From Straminergon stramineum (Eukaryota; Streptophyta; Bryopsida; Hypnales; Calliergonaceae): DNA of 64,000 nt. Below are positions 1 to 11,199 of this stretch, one piece after another (position 1 is the first letter of the stretch; every line of letters starts with the position of its first letter). A program made the translations under genes and the position numbers. A model generated the notes under the pieces. The model saw only the letters and a program-made list of their open reading frames with translations, made no database searches and was not told the DNA's origin. Location: positions 22,880,501 through 22,944,500 of the forward strand of contig OY987268.1 in the NCBI GenBank assembly GCA_963920665.1, read 5' to 3'.

Positions 1-1292
1 GTCCTCCTGTAAAGCTCTGTTTCTGCAAATGTGCAACCCCATCTTCTTTTTCCGTTGCAAATGTACGGAGGAATTTTTTTGAATCTCTGACGAAGCCGAG
101 TACTCACATATAGCATAGCATCTGCATCCGCGGCCCAGACTTCTTAAGCCTAGACACTGCCATTGTAACGAAAGGCGGTCAAATATTTCAGATACGAGTT
201 ATTGAAATGCGTTATCGCTAACAACCGCTAGGCTTGCTTTTTTCACTTTCCTTTTTCGACCTTCTTTGTTGATGAGAGCTGTATCTTTTGATGTAATTGG
301 AAATCGTTCAAATTAGCTTTGAAATTGACACGGAGCTAGGGAGCGAGAACTTTCTCGAACGCCGTTCTTTGACACTATGGACAGAAGTTGAAGTCAAGAG
401 AGCTAAGGGCCAGGTAGTACCGAGTAGAGTATGCAAGACAATTCTGAAGTTGTCCGTAGAGTTCAAACGAGCTCTTAACTTATTTTGGCCGTGCGCAACC
501 TGCTCTTGCTCACCATACTCTTCTTTGCCCTATTCTCTAGTCGCTTTTCCGTCGTTCCTTTACTGCGCGGGATGGAGGACGAAGCTTCGCATAGCATCTG
601 CATCCTGTGGTCGCCATCCCGCTGCGGCGTCGACCTAATTTTTGAACTCCTGCATGAGCAATCTGGTGAGAAAGTAAACCTTGGAGGACGAATGGTTTTT
701 TTTGTATGTTTCAAATTGCATGTACTGTCTGCGAATTACGCGAGGGTTGTAGCTGATTGAATTCGGGAGAAATAATGCTTCTTGAACGCTCCTGAATTGA
801 CGTAGGTTATGCTTAGTCTTTCGGTAGCGAATTCTCCAGCTTGACGGAGATTGTAGTGCAGTGTTCTTACTTCTAGTAGAGTCCGTGCCGCATGCTCTGT
901 AATTCATATCCTGAGTAGACTGCCTACTGTGGAGTGTAGACTGGTACCACTGGTATAACGTTAGGCAAACTTATGAGCCATTTTCAATTTGTGTTTGGAC
1001 TGGTGCTAATTTTCTTTTGGTGTTCGGAATGAACTGATGTCTATTTTGGACGAGATGCACTTTGCTACACCACTCCTAACAGTAAAAGAAAATTAGCAAA
1101 ATGGTATCGAATTGGGTTGGAAGACCGCTCTCCATTTTCACATGCTTTACGCCTTTCTCATCTTCTTTTTAGTTCCCCTCTTTTGAGCTTCGTAATTGAA
1201 TATCTCCTATTCAGATTCGTCTCGGGCGACACATACTAGGACTGAGAAAGCTGGTCTAATCAAGTTTAGAAAGTGACTCTTGTAATGTGCAG
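1..1292. other. Upstream region of the kinase gene, no confident CDS
   Basis: Moderate-GC DNA before the kinase gene. Open stretches here begin with non-ATG codons or run only a few dozen codons, and none resembles a known family. A good-looking donor (CTG|gtgaga) lies at 665/666. An ATG at 654 in the phase-0 frame would give a four-codon exon (MSNL) that could join the exon starting at 1293, but that is too short to trust. An in-frame stop at 636 closes the same frame upstream. This is best read as promoter plus leader or intron. Confidence 0.4.
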
Positions 1293-1490
1293 CAATTGTT
1301 ACATCATCCGCACGAGGTTCCCGTGAGTTGCTTGGAGGACGTTGGGACTATCACCTCACAAATTCCAGCTTTGGCTACTTTCTTTCATTATCATGAACAG
1401 CTTGAATGTCGCAAGCGTGTGCCATTGAGGAAACTTATCGCGAATTACTACAGCGGATCATGCGTAGGCATATTTCACGGACCGATGCTT
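1293..1490 (+). CDS. Candidate upstream coding exon of the kinase gene (partial)
   Basis: This stretch is preceded by an acceptor (tgtgcag, ending at 1292) and followed by a strong donor (gtaagag, starting at 1491). It reads as 66 open codons in phase 0, beginning QLLHHPHEVPV and ending FHGPML. Splicing out 1491-1573 (83 bp, ending ttcag) joins it in frame to the exon carrying the kinase ATG at 1583. That would extend the kinase N-terminus by about 70 residues. I recognise no domain in it. The open frame continues past the donor to a TGA at 1521-1523, so an unspliced short peptide is the alternative. The junction is inferred; a 5' UTR role is equally possible. Confidence 0.4.
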
Positions 1491-1582
1491 GTAAGAGTGA
1501 ACTGGATGCAGCCACGTCAGTGACATCTCTTAGTTTGATCTTTCATGAACATTGCTTCAGTATGTAAGTTCAGAAATTCGCC

Positions 1583-2638
1583 ATGGCCACTCTGGAAAAT
1601 GGTGAAAACAATGCTAAGAGCTCCAGACGAGGCATTTCATTTGAGCTTCAGTCGAAAGACTTGCCGAGCAGGCGCCTGCTAGGGAAAGGTTTGTCCGGCA
1701 TCGGGTACGAAACGGCATGGAAAGGATCGAGGTATGCAAGAAAAGACTTTGTCGGAGTACAGAGGGATATCTTCTTACCGGAGGCCACTGTCTTAGTGGG
1801 CCTTAAGGATCATGAGAACATCGTGAAAACGTATGGTTGGACCGTTGACAAGAGGAGTTGCTCGCTCGTCTTGGAGTATATGGATGAGGACCTTCTGAGC
1901 TTATTGCAGAAGAGAATGGAATCGAAGCGGGGTGTGGTTGGCAAAGACTTGGGTAAACAGTCTTCTACATCGACATCTACGCAGCCTCTCGATCTGCCGG
2001 AGGCTGTAGACATGATGTTGCAGATTGCTTCGGGCATGGAGTACCTGCATGAGCAAGGGCTTACGCATGGAGATCTGAAAACGAAGAACATTCTAGTCAG
2101 TCATAGGAAGGATGGAGAGCAGAGTTCGAAGGTTTTGAAATTGAGTGATTTGGGGCTAGTTGGGACGAAGAGAAAGAGCAGATATATCGTTTCCCGTAAG
2201 GTACGAAAGCTTGATATGGTTCGATGGAAATCGCCGGAGTCTTTGAAGATACTTAGTCGAAGACTCCCTTCGTCGAACGGTGATGAAGACGAAACGTCTT
2301 CCGAATCCGAGTCGGAATCAACACCAAGTTTCGTTCCGGAAGTGTCTTCAGCTTGTGCAGGCATCAAGTCGTCCGATGTGTACAGCTTCGCTTTGATCTG
2401 CTCTCAGATTTTGACGGGCGATAGTCCGTATCCCTATCTGGACTGGAAAGAGTTGATGGTTAAAATCTTGTCGGGTTATAGGCCAGACCTACCTGTTTCG
2501 TGCCATCCACTGCTGCGAGAGCTTTTGATATCATGCTGGGGTGCTCCTGCTGAACGACCTTCCTTCTCCGCCGTCTGCATGAAGTTGAAACGAGTCCAAG
2601 GGTTACTCACAACAGGTTGCGTACTTGAACTTAACTAA
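1583..2638 (+). CDS. Protein kinase, TKL-like, core catalytic domain intact
   Basis: A 351-residue frame from ATG (ccATGGCC context) to TAA. Kinase motifs appear in order: a glycine-rich loop around residues 32-41 (LLGKGLSGIG), beta-3 lysine K54 (YARKDF), an alpha-C glutamate in FLPEAT, catalytic loop HGDLKTKN at 162-169 (H-G-D instead of H-R-D, D164 kept), DLG at 189-191 in place of DFG, SPE replacing APE, DVYSF, and a terminal CW...RPSF. The last pattern and the DVYSF...LTG block fit the plant TKL/Raf-like group. An acidic Ser/Glu-rich insert (DEDETSSESESES) sits between SPE and DVYSF. All catalytic residues are present, so it is probably active and cytosolic or nuclear, as no signal peptide or membrane segment is seen. 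The substrate is unknown. A decayed related kinase lies 1.6 kb downstream. The last residues (GCVLELN) follow a possible donor at 2616, so a longer spliced C-terminus may exist. Confidence 0.9.
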   Translation: MATLENGENNAKSSRRGISFELQSKDLPSRRLLGKGLSGIGYETAWKGSRYARKDFVGVQRDIFLPEATVLVGLKDHENIVKTYGWTVDKRSCSLVLEYMDEDLLSLLQKRMESKRGVVGKDLGKQSSTSTSTQPLDLPEAVDMMLQIASGMEYLHEQGLTHGDLKTKNILVSHRKDGEQSSKVLKLSDLGLVGTKRKSRYIVSRKVRKLDMVRWKSPESLKILSRRLPSSNGDEDETSSESESESTPSFVPEVSSACAGIKSSDVYSFALICSQILTGDSPYPYLDWKELMVKILSGYRPDLPVSCHPLLRELLISCWGAPAERPSFSAVCMKLKRVQGLLTTGCVLELN

Positions 2639-2994
2639 TCACTTTAATCTCTTGTACTGTCAAGTTCTAGCTACAGTACTCCTCTTTAATGTAGCAAATC
2701 GTCTCTCAAAATATTGTCTCTAAACATCGGCTGTGATTCATTTGTTTCTCTACGTGTATGTTCTTGTTTTTGTTTTTTTTCAGTTGTAATGATGCAATTG
2801 GAGAGGATAACGTTGCACGGCCCACTCCTAGAGTCTATGCTTCAGAGAGGGAGACTGTGATGCTGATCTTCCCCAACATTTCTGGTTTGTGGGTAAAGGC
2901 TAGTGGGTTTAGAAAGGAGGTCAGAGTTCTTTGGCACGCAACACCAGCCCATTGGAGTAGGAAAATCCTGATGAATCTCTTTGTGATGAAACAG

Positions 2995-3338
2995 ATTCAT
3001 CTGCAGGAATTTTGGAACCGGTTGGTTGTGTGCCATCTTCGGAGCTTACACTGTCGCAAGATTTTGTCCGACATCTAGAGCAAGGATCGCCGACAGATGA
3101 CCTCGTCAGGAGACGTATTTCCGAGGCGGACAGTCTTACTGGATGCTTGGAAGTCTCCGACACGCAATGGTTGGAGGGTTGCGATACGCAATTGTCGGAA
3201 GTTGGCGACACTCAATGGTCTGAAGTGCCCGACATTCGATGGTCGGAAGCGACCGACTTTCGAATTCCATCGGACAAGTCTGCTAGTACAACCGGTGATA
3301 TGAGCAGTAGTCTGACCACGTCAAGCATAGGCCGGTGA
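2995..3338 (+). CDS. Candidate alternative C-terminal exon of the kinase (partial)
   Basis: If the kinase exon is cut at 2615 (ACAACAG|gttgcg, phase 1), two acceptors 12 nt apart, after cag at 2994 or 3006, both restore frame. Each opens about 110 codons ending in TGA at 3338. The resulting tail is acidic and Ser/Thr-rich. It contains four and a half 8-residue repeats of the form VGDTQWSE and then SSSLTTSSIGR. This frame is closed upstream by a TAG just before 2965, so it needs splicing to be translated. A stronger-looking polypyrimidine acceptor at 2782 competes but leads to a stop after about 25 codons. The tail exon is inferred; 3' UTR or pseudoexon are the alternatives. Confidence 0.4.
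3153..3266 (+). repeat. 24-bp coding-frame tandem repeat
   Basis: Units start at 3153, 3177, 3201 and 3225, with a partial unit at 3249. Each unit is 24 nt and encodes an imperfect octapeptide (VSDTQWLE, GCDTQLSE, VGDTQWSE, VPDIRWSE, ATDFRI). Period and frame are kept exactly, which argues for expansion while the frame was translated. Confidence 0.8.
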
Positions 3339-4196
3339 TCAGAATTAGAAGACTCGAGCTTTGGAAGCAGGTCTCGATATGAATGCGCGTTCGCATGTGT
3401 AAGAGCCTAAGCTAGAACTTTAGTTTGGAATTTTTAGTCATGTGGGCTGGTGAATGGTTCTTTCGTTCACATGGTTTACTTGCTTGTTTCGTTATAGAGT
3501 TCTTCTAATATTCCTCCTTTGTTGCGCCAGGCAAATGGGCCTCAGATGGATCCACTGGGAAATCTCACCCACATAGCTACTCTGACAGAGTGATGTGGAG
3601 CTTTCTGCTTATCGGTGATTGTTGGATTCGTGATGTATTGGCAAGGGAGGTTTGTTCACATGAGAAATTGGCCTTCATTTACCATCCAACGGCTTAGACG
3701 GACAATTGAAAGTGATTACTCCCCTATGTTTAAGAGCGGTGGGATCGATCGTCGCGGTACACTCCATCGACTTTCGCATAATTATTGAAGGAGCGCTGAT
3801 TCGTTGATTAGGGCTTGGTAGAGTGTATGACAAACCAAGCAACCTATTCAATGAGACTTAACCCCTTCACAATTTCTGTCTTGATGTATCAAATTCGTCG
3901 CTATGAACCAAACCAGCACATGAGAAATCCATGACCAACCAGTATGCGTAGGGAATTGAAACGAAAATACTGACGGCGATGAGAAATAGAGAAGATTAGA
4001 GCAGCAGGCCTTCTTTCTCAGCTTCAACGACAGTGTCTTCCTTTGGCCTATTTGCAAAGCCTGGTAACTTCTGTCTCTGCATCATCTGGATCCTCCTCAA
4101 ATTCCTTCCAATTTATTGCAAGACTCTTGACCGTGTCTGCTGCCCACCATTTTTTAGCACCCTAGCACAACAGCAACTGGTGAAAGTAGTACTGAA
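3339..4196. other. Intergenic or 3' flank, nothing firm
   Basis: A short candidate exon follows an acceptor (gttgcgccag) at 3531 and reads about 20 codons (ANGPQMDPLGN...) to a stop. It could be another terminal exon. No other gene, RNA or repeat was identified. Confidence 0.3.
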
Positions 4197-4815
4197 ATGG
4201 GATCTGCGAAGAATTACAGAATTACCACTCTTCATTTGCAGCTAAACAATGTTAATGATGTATTTGATAGACATTTGCTCTTTTCTCGTTTGGATTCTTT
4301 GGATGTATTACAGCAGATCACGAGTGCAATGAACTTCTTGCATTCCAGGAACGTAATACATGGAGATCTCAAACCTTCGAATATCCTTAGCAACCATTTT
4401 GAGATGTCGAACTCACGGCATTTTCTTGCAAAGATTACAGATTTGGGTAACATTCAATTCTTCATCTCGGGAGAATTCATGGCTTCATACCAAGCGGATG
4501 CGACCTAGCGCTACCAATTATGCAGCTTCTGAACTCGCGGAGGAATCAAAAATTTCCATTCTCTTGCCCTAAGAAAATGGACGTTCGCAGTTTTGGTGTT
4601 GTAGCTTACGAGCCATTGACAGGCCTGGCGGTCTACAAAGGGCACCTCGAGGTACCTGATGTGGTGAGAATAATGTAAGGTGGCCTGAAACCGAAGGACC
4701 TCGTGGAATGGCTGGGGATGAGGAGAAGATATCCTATTGAGTCGGTAGGCCTTCTGGAAAGTTGTTTGGAATTCCGACCCCTCAAACAGACCATCACATC
4801 TAGAACTTTATGAAC
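4197..4815 (+). pseudogene. Decayed protein kinase copy
   Basis: The first 104 codons read through a recognisable catalytic region: ITSAMNFLHSRNVIHGDLKP, then SNIL and KITDLGN. A TAG then breaks the frame at about 4506. The equivalent of the APE segment (YAASELAEES) continues in the +1 frame to a TAA near 4570. The subdomain IX-XI region (MDVRSFGVVAYEPLTG, later LLESCLEFRP) lies in another frame again, with a TAA inside it near 4675. No N-lobe is evident. The mix of at least two frameshifts and three stops, without splice sites that would repair them, makes this a pseudogene rather than a spliced gene. HGDLK and DLG match features of the intact kinase at 1583, so it is probably a relative from the same family expansion. 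Confidence 0.8.
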
Positions 4816-6093
4816 CTGTTCTATCGAAAATGCAGCTTTGGGTGAGAAACATTTCCTTGCAATGTTTAGCATGATAGTTGCCTAGATTCCATTTCTACGG
4901 TCTTGCAGCACTTTGGATTTCTGACGCTGAGCTCTTAGAGCTGCAAATATGTTCTAAAAGCATATTCCGATTTTAGTTATTTCGTTTTTCAGAAACTCTG
5001 CTGTCTGAAGCCGAGATTTTTTGTCAAAAGATCTTACGAAATTTACAGATTCGCCAGCACTATGGGTGTTTATTCAGGGGTGATGTGCAGCAATGTCCGC
5101 AAAATTCCGGAAGTCTTCGTAATTAAATCTCACGCAGTCCAGAACTCTGTTAGAAATTAGTAGAGTTGAGCTGACGTTCTACAACGAGAGTTATGATGCT
5201 AGGAGAACAAGGGTTGCTGAGAATAGGGAAATGACTTCCAAAAAACTCACAAGTAGTCAAGACGCAGCAAAGACCCAGTAGTCATCAAGTTTTTATGTGA
5301 ATCTTCTTGTGGGTCATTTCCCTAGTCTATCGGCCTATATTTCTACTATTGTGACTGTAGTCCTTGTCTATTTCTTGGATGTCAGGAAGGCTACATTTCA
5401 CCATATGTGCTTGTGGTTTTCGGCATGCAAGTGCCTTACTCTTAGGTGATCACCAGCTCATCATGAAAACTTCTTGGTCAGCTCATCATTAAAACTCGAG
5501 GTTGTTTCTACACTCTTCTAAGTTCTTAATTTCACCAGCGTCATTGCAAAGATTGATCAAGTCTTCATGAGTTTGATGTCAATCGGTCCAAATCAATCTT
5601 GGAACCTGGTTTGACGAGCATTTGTGCCTTAACAGGAAATGAACAGCTAGTTGCCGAACTCCAAAACTTTCCTCGCGGTATTTCTTTTTGCCTTCTTCAT
5701 TGTTCTCGTCACCGTATGGTTACAGAGATTCGCAGTCAAGATCTTGGATTTTTGATGCCAGCGAAATCTACTTTTCGTAAACAGCACCAGAAATGATGAG
5801 AAGGACCGACGAATCAGTTAAATGACTGAGTTTCACGATTTTTTTTAGCGAAGAACCCTGCCATAAGGACACGTTCACATCGATTGAGCCGAGAACAGCC
5901 GGCCGAATGTAATGCACAAGAGAACGTCCGGTAGTGTCGGTACTCATTATTGAATTAGGGTTTTCAAGTTCACTGATTTTTGTATTTTATATCTCACAAT
6001 GGCATCCAAATGATAAGATGAACATACTTGTTAGGAAATGTCAGACAAATGTAGATAGGGTCTCAATTGAGAAGACGGTCCACAATGGGTATC
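4816..6093. other. No gene recognised
   Basis: Moderate-GC DNA downstream of the kinase pseudogene. Short open stretches such as 5599-5796 (non-ATG start) resemble nothing known. It could hold further eroded duplicate sequence. GC falls toward the right edge. Confidence 0.3.
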
Positions 6094-6395
6094 CCTACGT
6101 GAGTATATGTTGTGCACCTTACGTTATATGTTGCTAGATTTTCAACACATCTAATGAGTGTGGGCAACAAATTCCAAGTTTTGTATTCCTACTTGAGTTT
6201 ATGTTTTGCACCTTACTTTACATGTTGCTAGATTTTCAACACATCTAATGAGTGTAGGCAACGACAAATCCAAGTTTTGTGTTGTATTGAGAGTATTTTG
6301 TTTGAAATAGGGATATTGTGGATGACAATAAATTCCAAGTTTTGTAGTGTGTTGATTATTCCATTTGAAATAGAGATATTGTGGATCATATGAAT
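6094..6395 (+). repeat. Two adjacent short tandem duplications (94-bp and 65-bp units)
   Basis: A 94-bp unit beginning CCTAC(G/T)TGAGT starts at 6094 and again at 6188. Both copies share TTGCTAGATTTTCAACACAT and CTAATGAGTGT(G/A)GGCAAC. A second duplication with a 65-bp period starts at 6271 and 6336 (CAAGTTTTGT, later TTTGAAATAG and ATATTGTGGAT). Confidence 0.8.
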
Positions 6396-7988
6396 GTGAA
6401 CATGTTTAGTTCATGTGTGTCTTGTATAAGAATTTTGTCCTTCGTTAGTTACAATCATGGCTATAGTCCCTAATCATTGGGAGAATTTTGGCACACCTTA
6501 CATTTAGGAATTGTAATTTTCCATAGTTGGAAAACACACTAAGGTCTCTGATGTCTAGAGTGTTCTTGATGTAAATTATTAGCATTGAATACTAATTTTG
6601 ACATCTAGATTTTGTAAAGTAGACACAAAAAATATGCATTCTAAAAGGATCTCAAGACACAAAACAATTCATGTGATGAGATGTGAGGAATGTAATAAAA
6701 TTCAAATTATTAAATGATGGAAAGAGTAATTTTTCTTACATTTTTTGAAGTAGATCTTGCCTACATTCAACAAAATAATATTTGACATAGAATTATATCC
6801 AAGTGTTAGTTGATACCATCATTGATCAAGTCTTCTTTTTTTGTATTTGTTCTTGATCACCAAGATAGTTCTACATTGAATTGCTATGAATGTTTTAGTT
6901 ACAATAATCTTAGGAGTAGGATTGGTTCAATATAAGTAACTAATTTGATGTGTAATATAAATCAAGCAAATCTATACCAAGTAGAATGCAATATTTATTA
7001 ATTTATTTAAGTGCAATCAATGTTATTTGTAGCAATTTTTTATAGCATTGTGAAATCCACCTTAGATTAATTTACTTTAACTAACCAACACGGGCCTCAA
7101 TTTAATAATTTAGATAAACAATTTATTCTCTCTCTATATATGAATGTAGATTATTCTACTTTCAATTATACCTATATATGTATTATTTACATAAGCGCTT
7201 TCAACAATTCTTACTATGAAGATTGGTTCATGAATTAATTCAAAGCTACGAGGAAGGTATTACTATTGTGCTTTCTTCACTAGTCTAGTATTTTGTTATG
7301 TTAAAAATTAAATTTTAACAAGAGGGATGCTTCTTATTTTTAGTGTAAAAATTCATTTAAATATTTGTTTCTAAACCTGGTTCATATTTTTTTATTATCA
7401 TTCACAATAATCTAATAAAATTTATGTTGAATTTGAAAAGGAAATATAGTGTTCATCTCTTAGGATCTACTACTTATGTTTTGCCAAATTCTAGAGATCC
7501 ATGTCATCACAAACCAATCTTAAGATGACACGTAACACTTTTTGACAACTAGAAGGCTTACTTTATGTCGAATCTTATCCTCGCATAGGATATTACGGTA
7601 GGTTTGGCAAACTATGGTATGGCAAACTTTACCTTTTTCGAGTCCACAATGCCAGCTTTTACGTTTTCGTTAGCACAATCGCCAATTCAGCCTCATGTTG
7701 AGAAAGGACCCGAACACGATGCTTTAGAATTGACGGAATTTTCCCGCTGAAATTCGAGTTTCGTGGCGTCTCTCCCTAGGAAATCTCTGGAATTCTGTTA
7801 TTGTGAAGTTAGGTTATCTTCGAATCGGAGCACAGAATAACTTTGTTGTACGATAGTGTAATTGGAGCCCTGTTTCGAATGATTTCATCCTGTGGGGGAG
7901 CTAAGCTCTCAGAGATAATTGAAGATTGCCATCGCGTCGCAGCTTTGTTGCCTCTCTTTGTGCGCCAATTTGGTGCTGCGTTTGTTTG
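6396..7988. other. AT-rich spacer, then promoter-side sequence of the Rpp38-like gene
   Basis: From 6396 to about 7550 the DNA is AT-rich with no gene. From about 7560 GC rises toward the start codon at 7989, as expected for a plant promoter and 5' UTR. No clear TATA box or other site can be assigned with confidence. Confidence 0.35.
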
Positions 7989-9434
7989 ATGGAGAAAACT
8001 GGATTGAAGCGGCCGTGGTCGGGGAAGCAGCTGGAGTCTCTGCTTCTGGCGCTCTCCAGGTCTCTTCATCATGCCCCTTGTTCAAGATATTTGCATTGTA
8101 GTTTGGCTTACAGAACCACGATTCATTGTGTCTTTATGTGAAGGATTTAATGGCATTGTAGGGGAAAGGGGCTATGGTTAGGCTCCCTCAGAGTATATTC
8201 GGGATTATCTCGTGGAGCGTCCGTGCTGATTGTCACTCTGCTAATGCGACAGTGCTATAGAGATTGTACTGGAGAAGCAAGCTGAAGAATCGAGTCCGAA
8301 GAAGGTTCAAGAAGAAAGCAAAACATGTGTTTCAAAGGCGCTAAAAGTAATTGTCTATTTACCTGCTCATGGATTGGAGAAGCTATGCGGTTTTTCTCTT
8401 TCTTTGGTTTTGAGCAGCGTTAAGGATAACGGAGTTTACCTTTTAGAGTTTACGAGTTTTATTGATTCTTTGCATTTCAAGTTGTTTGATTGTGAGGTGT
8501 GGTTTAAGGTTTAGGGTTTAGGGTTTTAGTTCGCAAATGCATGAACGAAGCAATCGTGGAAGGTGTAGTCTGATGATGTTCTCCATAAGAGTTTATCTGA
8601 GCTACTGTTTAAGAAGAGCTGTAGCTTCATCTGCCTCTGTTGGACTATCTCCTTCGCCAGTTCTCGATTTTTCTTTGCACTTGATTTTGTTTTATAAAAA
8701 GCTCACTTAAGAATTTTGGTTGTTGCAGTCTCACCTTTGTATCGGAATCAACAGCGTGTCTCGTGCCTTGGAAAGGATGCCTCCCAAGCCTGCGGCGGGT
8801 TCGTTATTAGGAGAACCGGAGCCAAAACGCTCAGAGATTGTGGACAATATTGTTACAGAAATGGAGACTCTGGGCCAACAGCAACATCCTAAAAGAGACA
8901 ACCGCACACCTTTACAGGTCATACAGTTTAGTGTCATACGTGTTTTGTTTTATCTGTCGAATGATCTTTGTTTCTCAGTTTCATTTTATTTTTCTGTTTT
9001 TACGTTTCTGTATAGCATTGATGTAGCAGTTACTTTCTCTTTTGCATGTAGATTGACGAGAAACATTGCTTTCTGTGCAGGCAGTAATTGTCGCAGCCGA
9101 TGTCCAGCCTAAATCGCTTGTTGCTCACCTTAGTGTCTTATGTGCTAGCCGAGGGGTTGTAATGCTCCCCATCAGTGGTGGCGATGGGAGTGGTTCGTTG
9201 AAGTTAGGCGAAGTCTTTGGCACTCGGACAGCTATTGCAATAGGCATTAAGGTTAGTATAAATGCGCTTTCAGTTTCACAAAAATTGGATGCACTCAATG
9301 TAGTTTACCTGTTACATGCATAGTTATGATCACTAATAGCGTCTCTCTAACTGTTTCGTTGAAAACCTATTCAGGAAGGAGACACCCCGATAAACTGGGC
9401 TGTGGAATCAATTTTGGAAACAGAATTGAAGTGA
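7989..9434 (+). CDS. RPP38: L7Ae-fold protein resembling RNase P/MRP subunit Rpp38
   Basis: Five exons join in phase: 7989-8059, 8253-8346, 8729-8917, 9081-9251 and 9375-9434, giving 194 aa. The start is the first ATG in a frame otherwise lacking one. After a basic N-terminal part, residues 60-71 read IGINSVSRALER. They are followed by an acidic linker, then VIVAADVQPKSLVAHL (120-135), ASRGVVMLP (140-148) and GEVFGTRTAIAIGIK ending at 175. The order IGxNxVTRALER, V-x-P-x-x-V-x-HL, xSRGV and G-x-x-x-x-A-I-G-x-K is that of Rpp38 and the L7Ae/L30e RNA-binding fold, which binds kink-turns in RNase P and MRP RNA in the nucleolus. An insertion of about 30 residues separates the first motif from the core strand. 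A snoRNP or ribosomal L7Ae role is less likely given the Rpp38-type signature. Introns 1-4 are 193, 382, 163 and 123 bp, all GT-AG. Confidence 0.82.
8501..8529 (+). repeat. Interstitial telomere-like TTTAGGG repeats in intron 2
   Basis: Two adjacent TTTAGGG units are flanked by degenerate ones (GGTTTAAGG before, GTTTTAG after) inside intron 2 of the Rpp38-like gene. TTTAGGG is the plant telomere unit. Short runs (telo-boxes) near the start of plant translation and RNA-processing genes are a known regulatory motif; function here is inferred. Confidence 0.7.
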
Positions 9435-10550
9435 CAATCACATGCTTGCCGTTATAAACCTCAATATGACTCTCTTCTGTGTCAGCAAGCTGAAGAGGAA
9501 TCGTTTCCAGTTGAAAAGGTGCACCAACGTAGTCATTATTTTCAGAAAACCTACCGACATCCAAAATATGCAGTTGGATTCGCAGTAGTGTCAATCCCGG
9601 GTAGAAAGAAACGAAGCTTGGGAGAGTCGCTCTTAGCAAGGCATATGCGAATGAGGTCTTTCGACATCAACCATGCATAGAATGATAGACGTGGAGACTA
9701 CACCACATTTAAGGGCAAAGTTGAGCGTTTATCTCATATACTAGTGTGATCCCCTAAGCTCGCAGCCTTAAGGCCGGCAGTAAACTGACTATTGGAGCTT
9801 GTGAGTTAGAAATGACCTGTAGCCTGTAATTCCACTTGATGATACTTGCTTAGCTTCAACGACTAGAAAAGCAGTGCTGGCGGACGTGAAGCCTGGAATA
9901 CGGTAATTGCACCAACTCCTTGCTGTGAGGACATTGCAATTATTGTGAAATTCTATGAAGTGTAACGGTCCAATTGGCTGTAATTATGACCGGTCTGGTC
10001 AATAGCGAGGCAGCACTGCTTTCTCTCGATTTAGTTTTCATCTGTTGGTGAGCGAAGAGAGGAATCATGCTAAAAGTTCTAGCGGAGGTTTATCAACAGA
10101 GTTGTCCTCCTACTGAAGTGAATGCGATGTTGCCACCCTCCTCATTCACGGAAAACTCTACTTGGACAGCTGCAAATCTACCTTAGGCTCTTCCCTCTCT
10201 CAGAAGTGTTGCAATTCAAGGACGTTCCGTGCCTTTCTAATCTTATGCAAACTCTTCAGGATCTAACGCATCCATCACTAAGGCTTTGGAGAATTGTTCA
10301 GAAGGTATGCGCAGGTGGATCGAATGGGATTCGGCAGCATATATAGTGGGCTTCTCTCCGTGATCCCATGTGCATTAACCATAAAGACTGGACCTATAAC
10401 CATGTACTGTAGTCAAATTTCAGTATTCTTTACTTCGCATGTTCCAATTTTTCCACTTCGTAAGAAAGAATTTTTCTATTTTTATTTGCACAAATGTATG
10501 TCATTGAAATTTTTCACATTTTCTTGTGAAGATTTGACACTGTAGTTTTA
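9435..10550. other. 3' flank of the Rpp38-like gene, possible eroded exon
   Basis: Moderate-GC sequence. Between about 10069 and 10310 two overlapping frames look exon-like: one from ATG 10069 (MLKVLAEVYQQSCPP) and a second containing LQFKDVPCLSNLMQTL. The second ends at a possible donor (AAG|gtatgc) near 10303. They cannot be joined without a frameshift and match no family I know. An eroded gene fragment is possible. Confidence 0.3.
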
Positions 10551-11199
10551 GAAGGTAAAGCAAAGAATCGTAACAAATACAGCATACATTAAAAATTTCT
10601 TAATTGCATTTATAATATGTATAAGTTAAATTTTATTTTTATTTTTTAAATATCAATATACTTACGTCTTGCTCCATTCGTAGGATATTCACTCTACAAA
10701 TTCTACAGTTTCAACATTTTTTATTGCCTTGATTGCATGGTTTTAGGCCCTCCTAATTTTTTCTGCAAGCAAAGAAACTTTTGTTTACCAAAGCAAAGAT
10801 TGTTGATTGGAGTTCATTTGCCTTCTCCAACACAAATGATGTGATTTTGATAAATTAGTGTCACAAGCACTCATAGGATAACTTGGTGTAAGAAATTCTA
10901 GTTAGAACTTGTAGCACAATGGATTGTTATGCACTTCTTCGAATTGTAGTATTTGCTAAGTTTGTCATTTTGAAGCCCTAATGGTTCAAAGTCTTGGACT
11001 ATTTTTTAGGATTTTGGATAGGTTCCAAGATTTTCTTTTTCATTTTTGTGAAGTGCCTAAGTGGTGATATAAAGTGTTATAGTAGTACTCCAAATTTCAG
11101 CATTCATCCACATATTGGATAGAAAATATCACATTAACACATATCACATGTCTATAATTCTCTTTGCATCCATAATCAGGTGCTTTTATCAAAGATTTT

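Noticed and set aside
297..907. Overlapping open frames on both strands before the kinase
   Set aside because: Mostly non-ATG starts, no conserved content and mutually overlapping; most likely leader or promoter sequence.
8501..8529. Telomere or chromosome-fusion scar
   Set aside because: Two exact units inside an intron fit a telo-box or chance array much better than a relic telomere.
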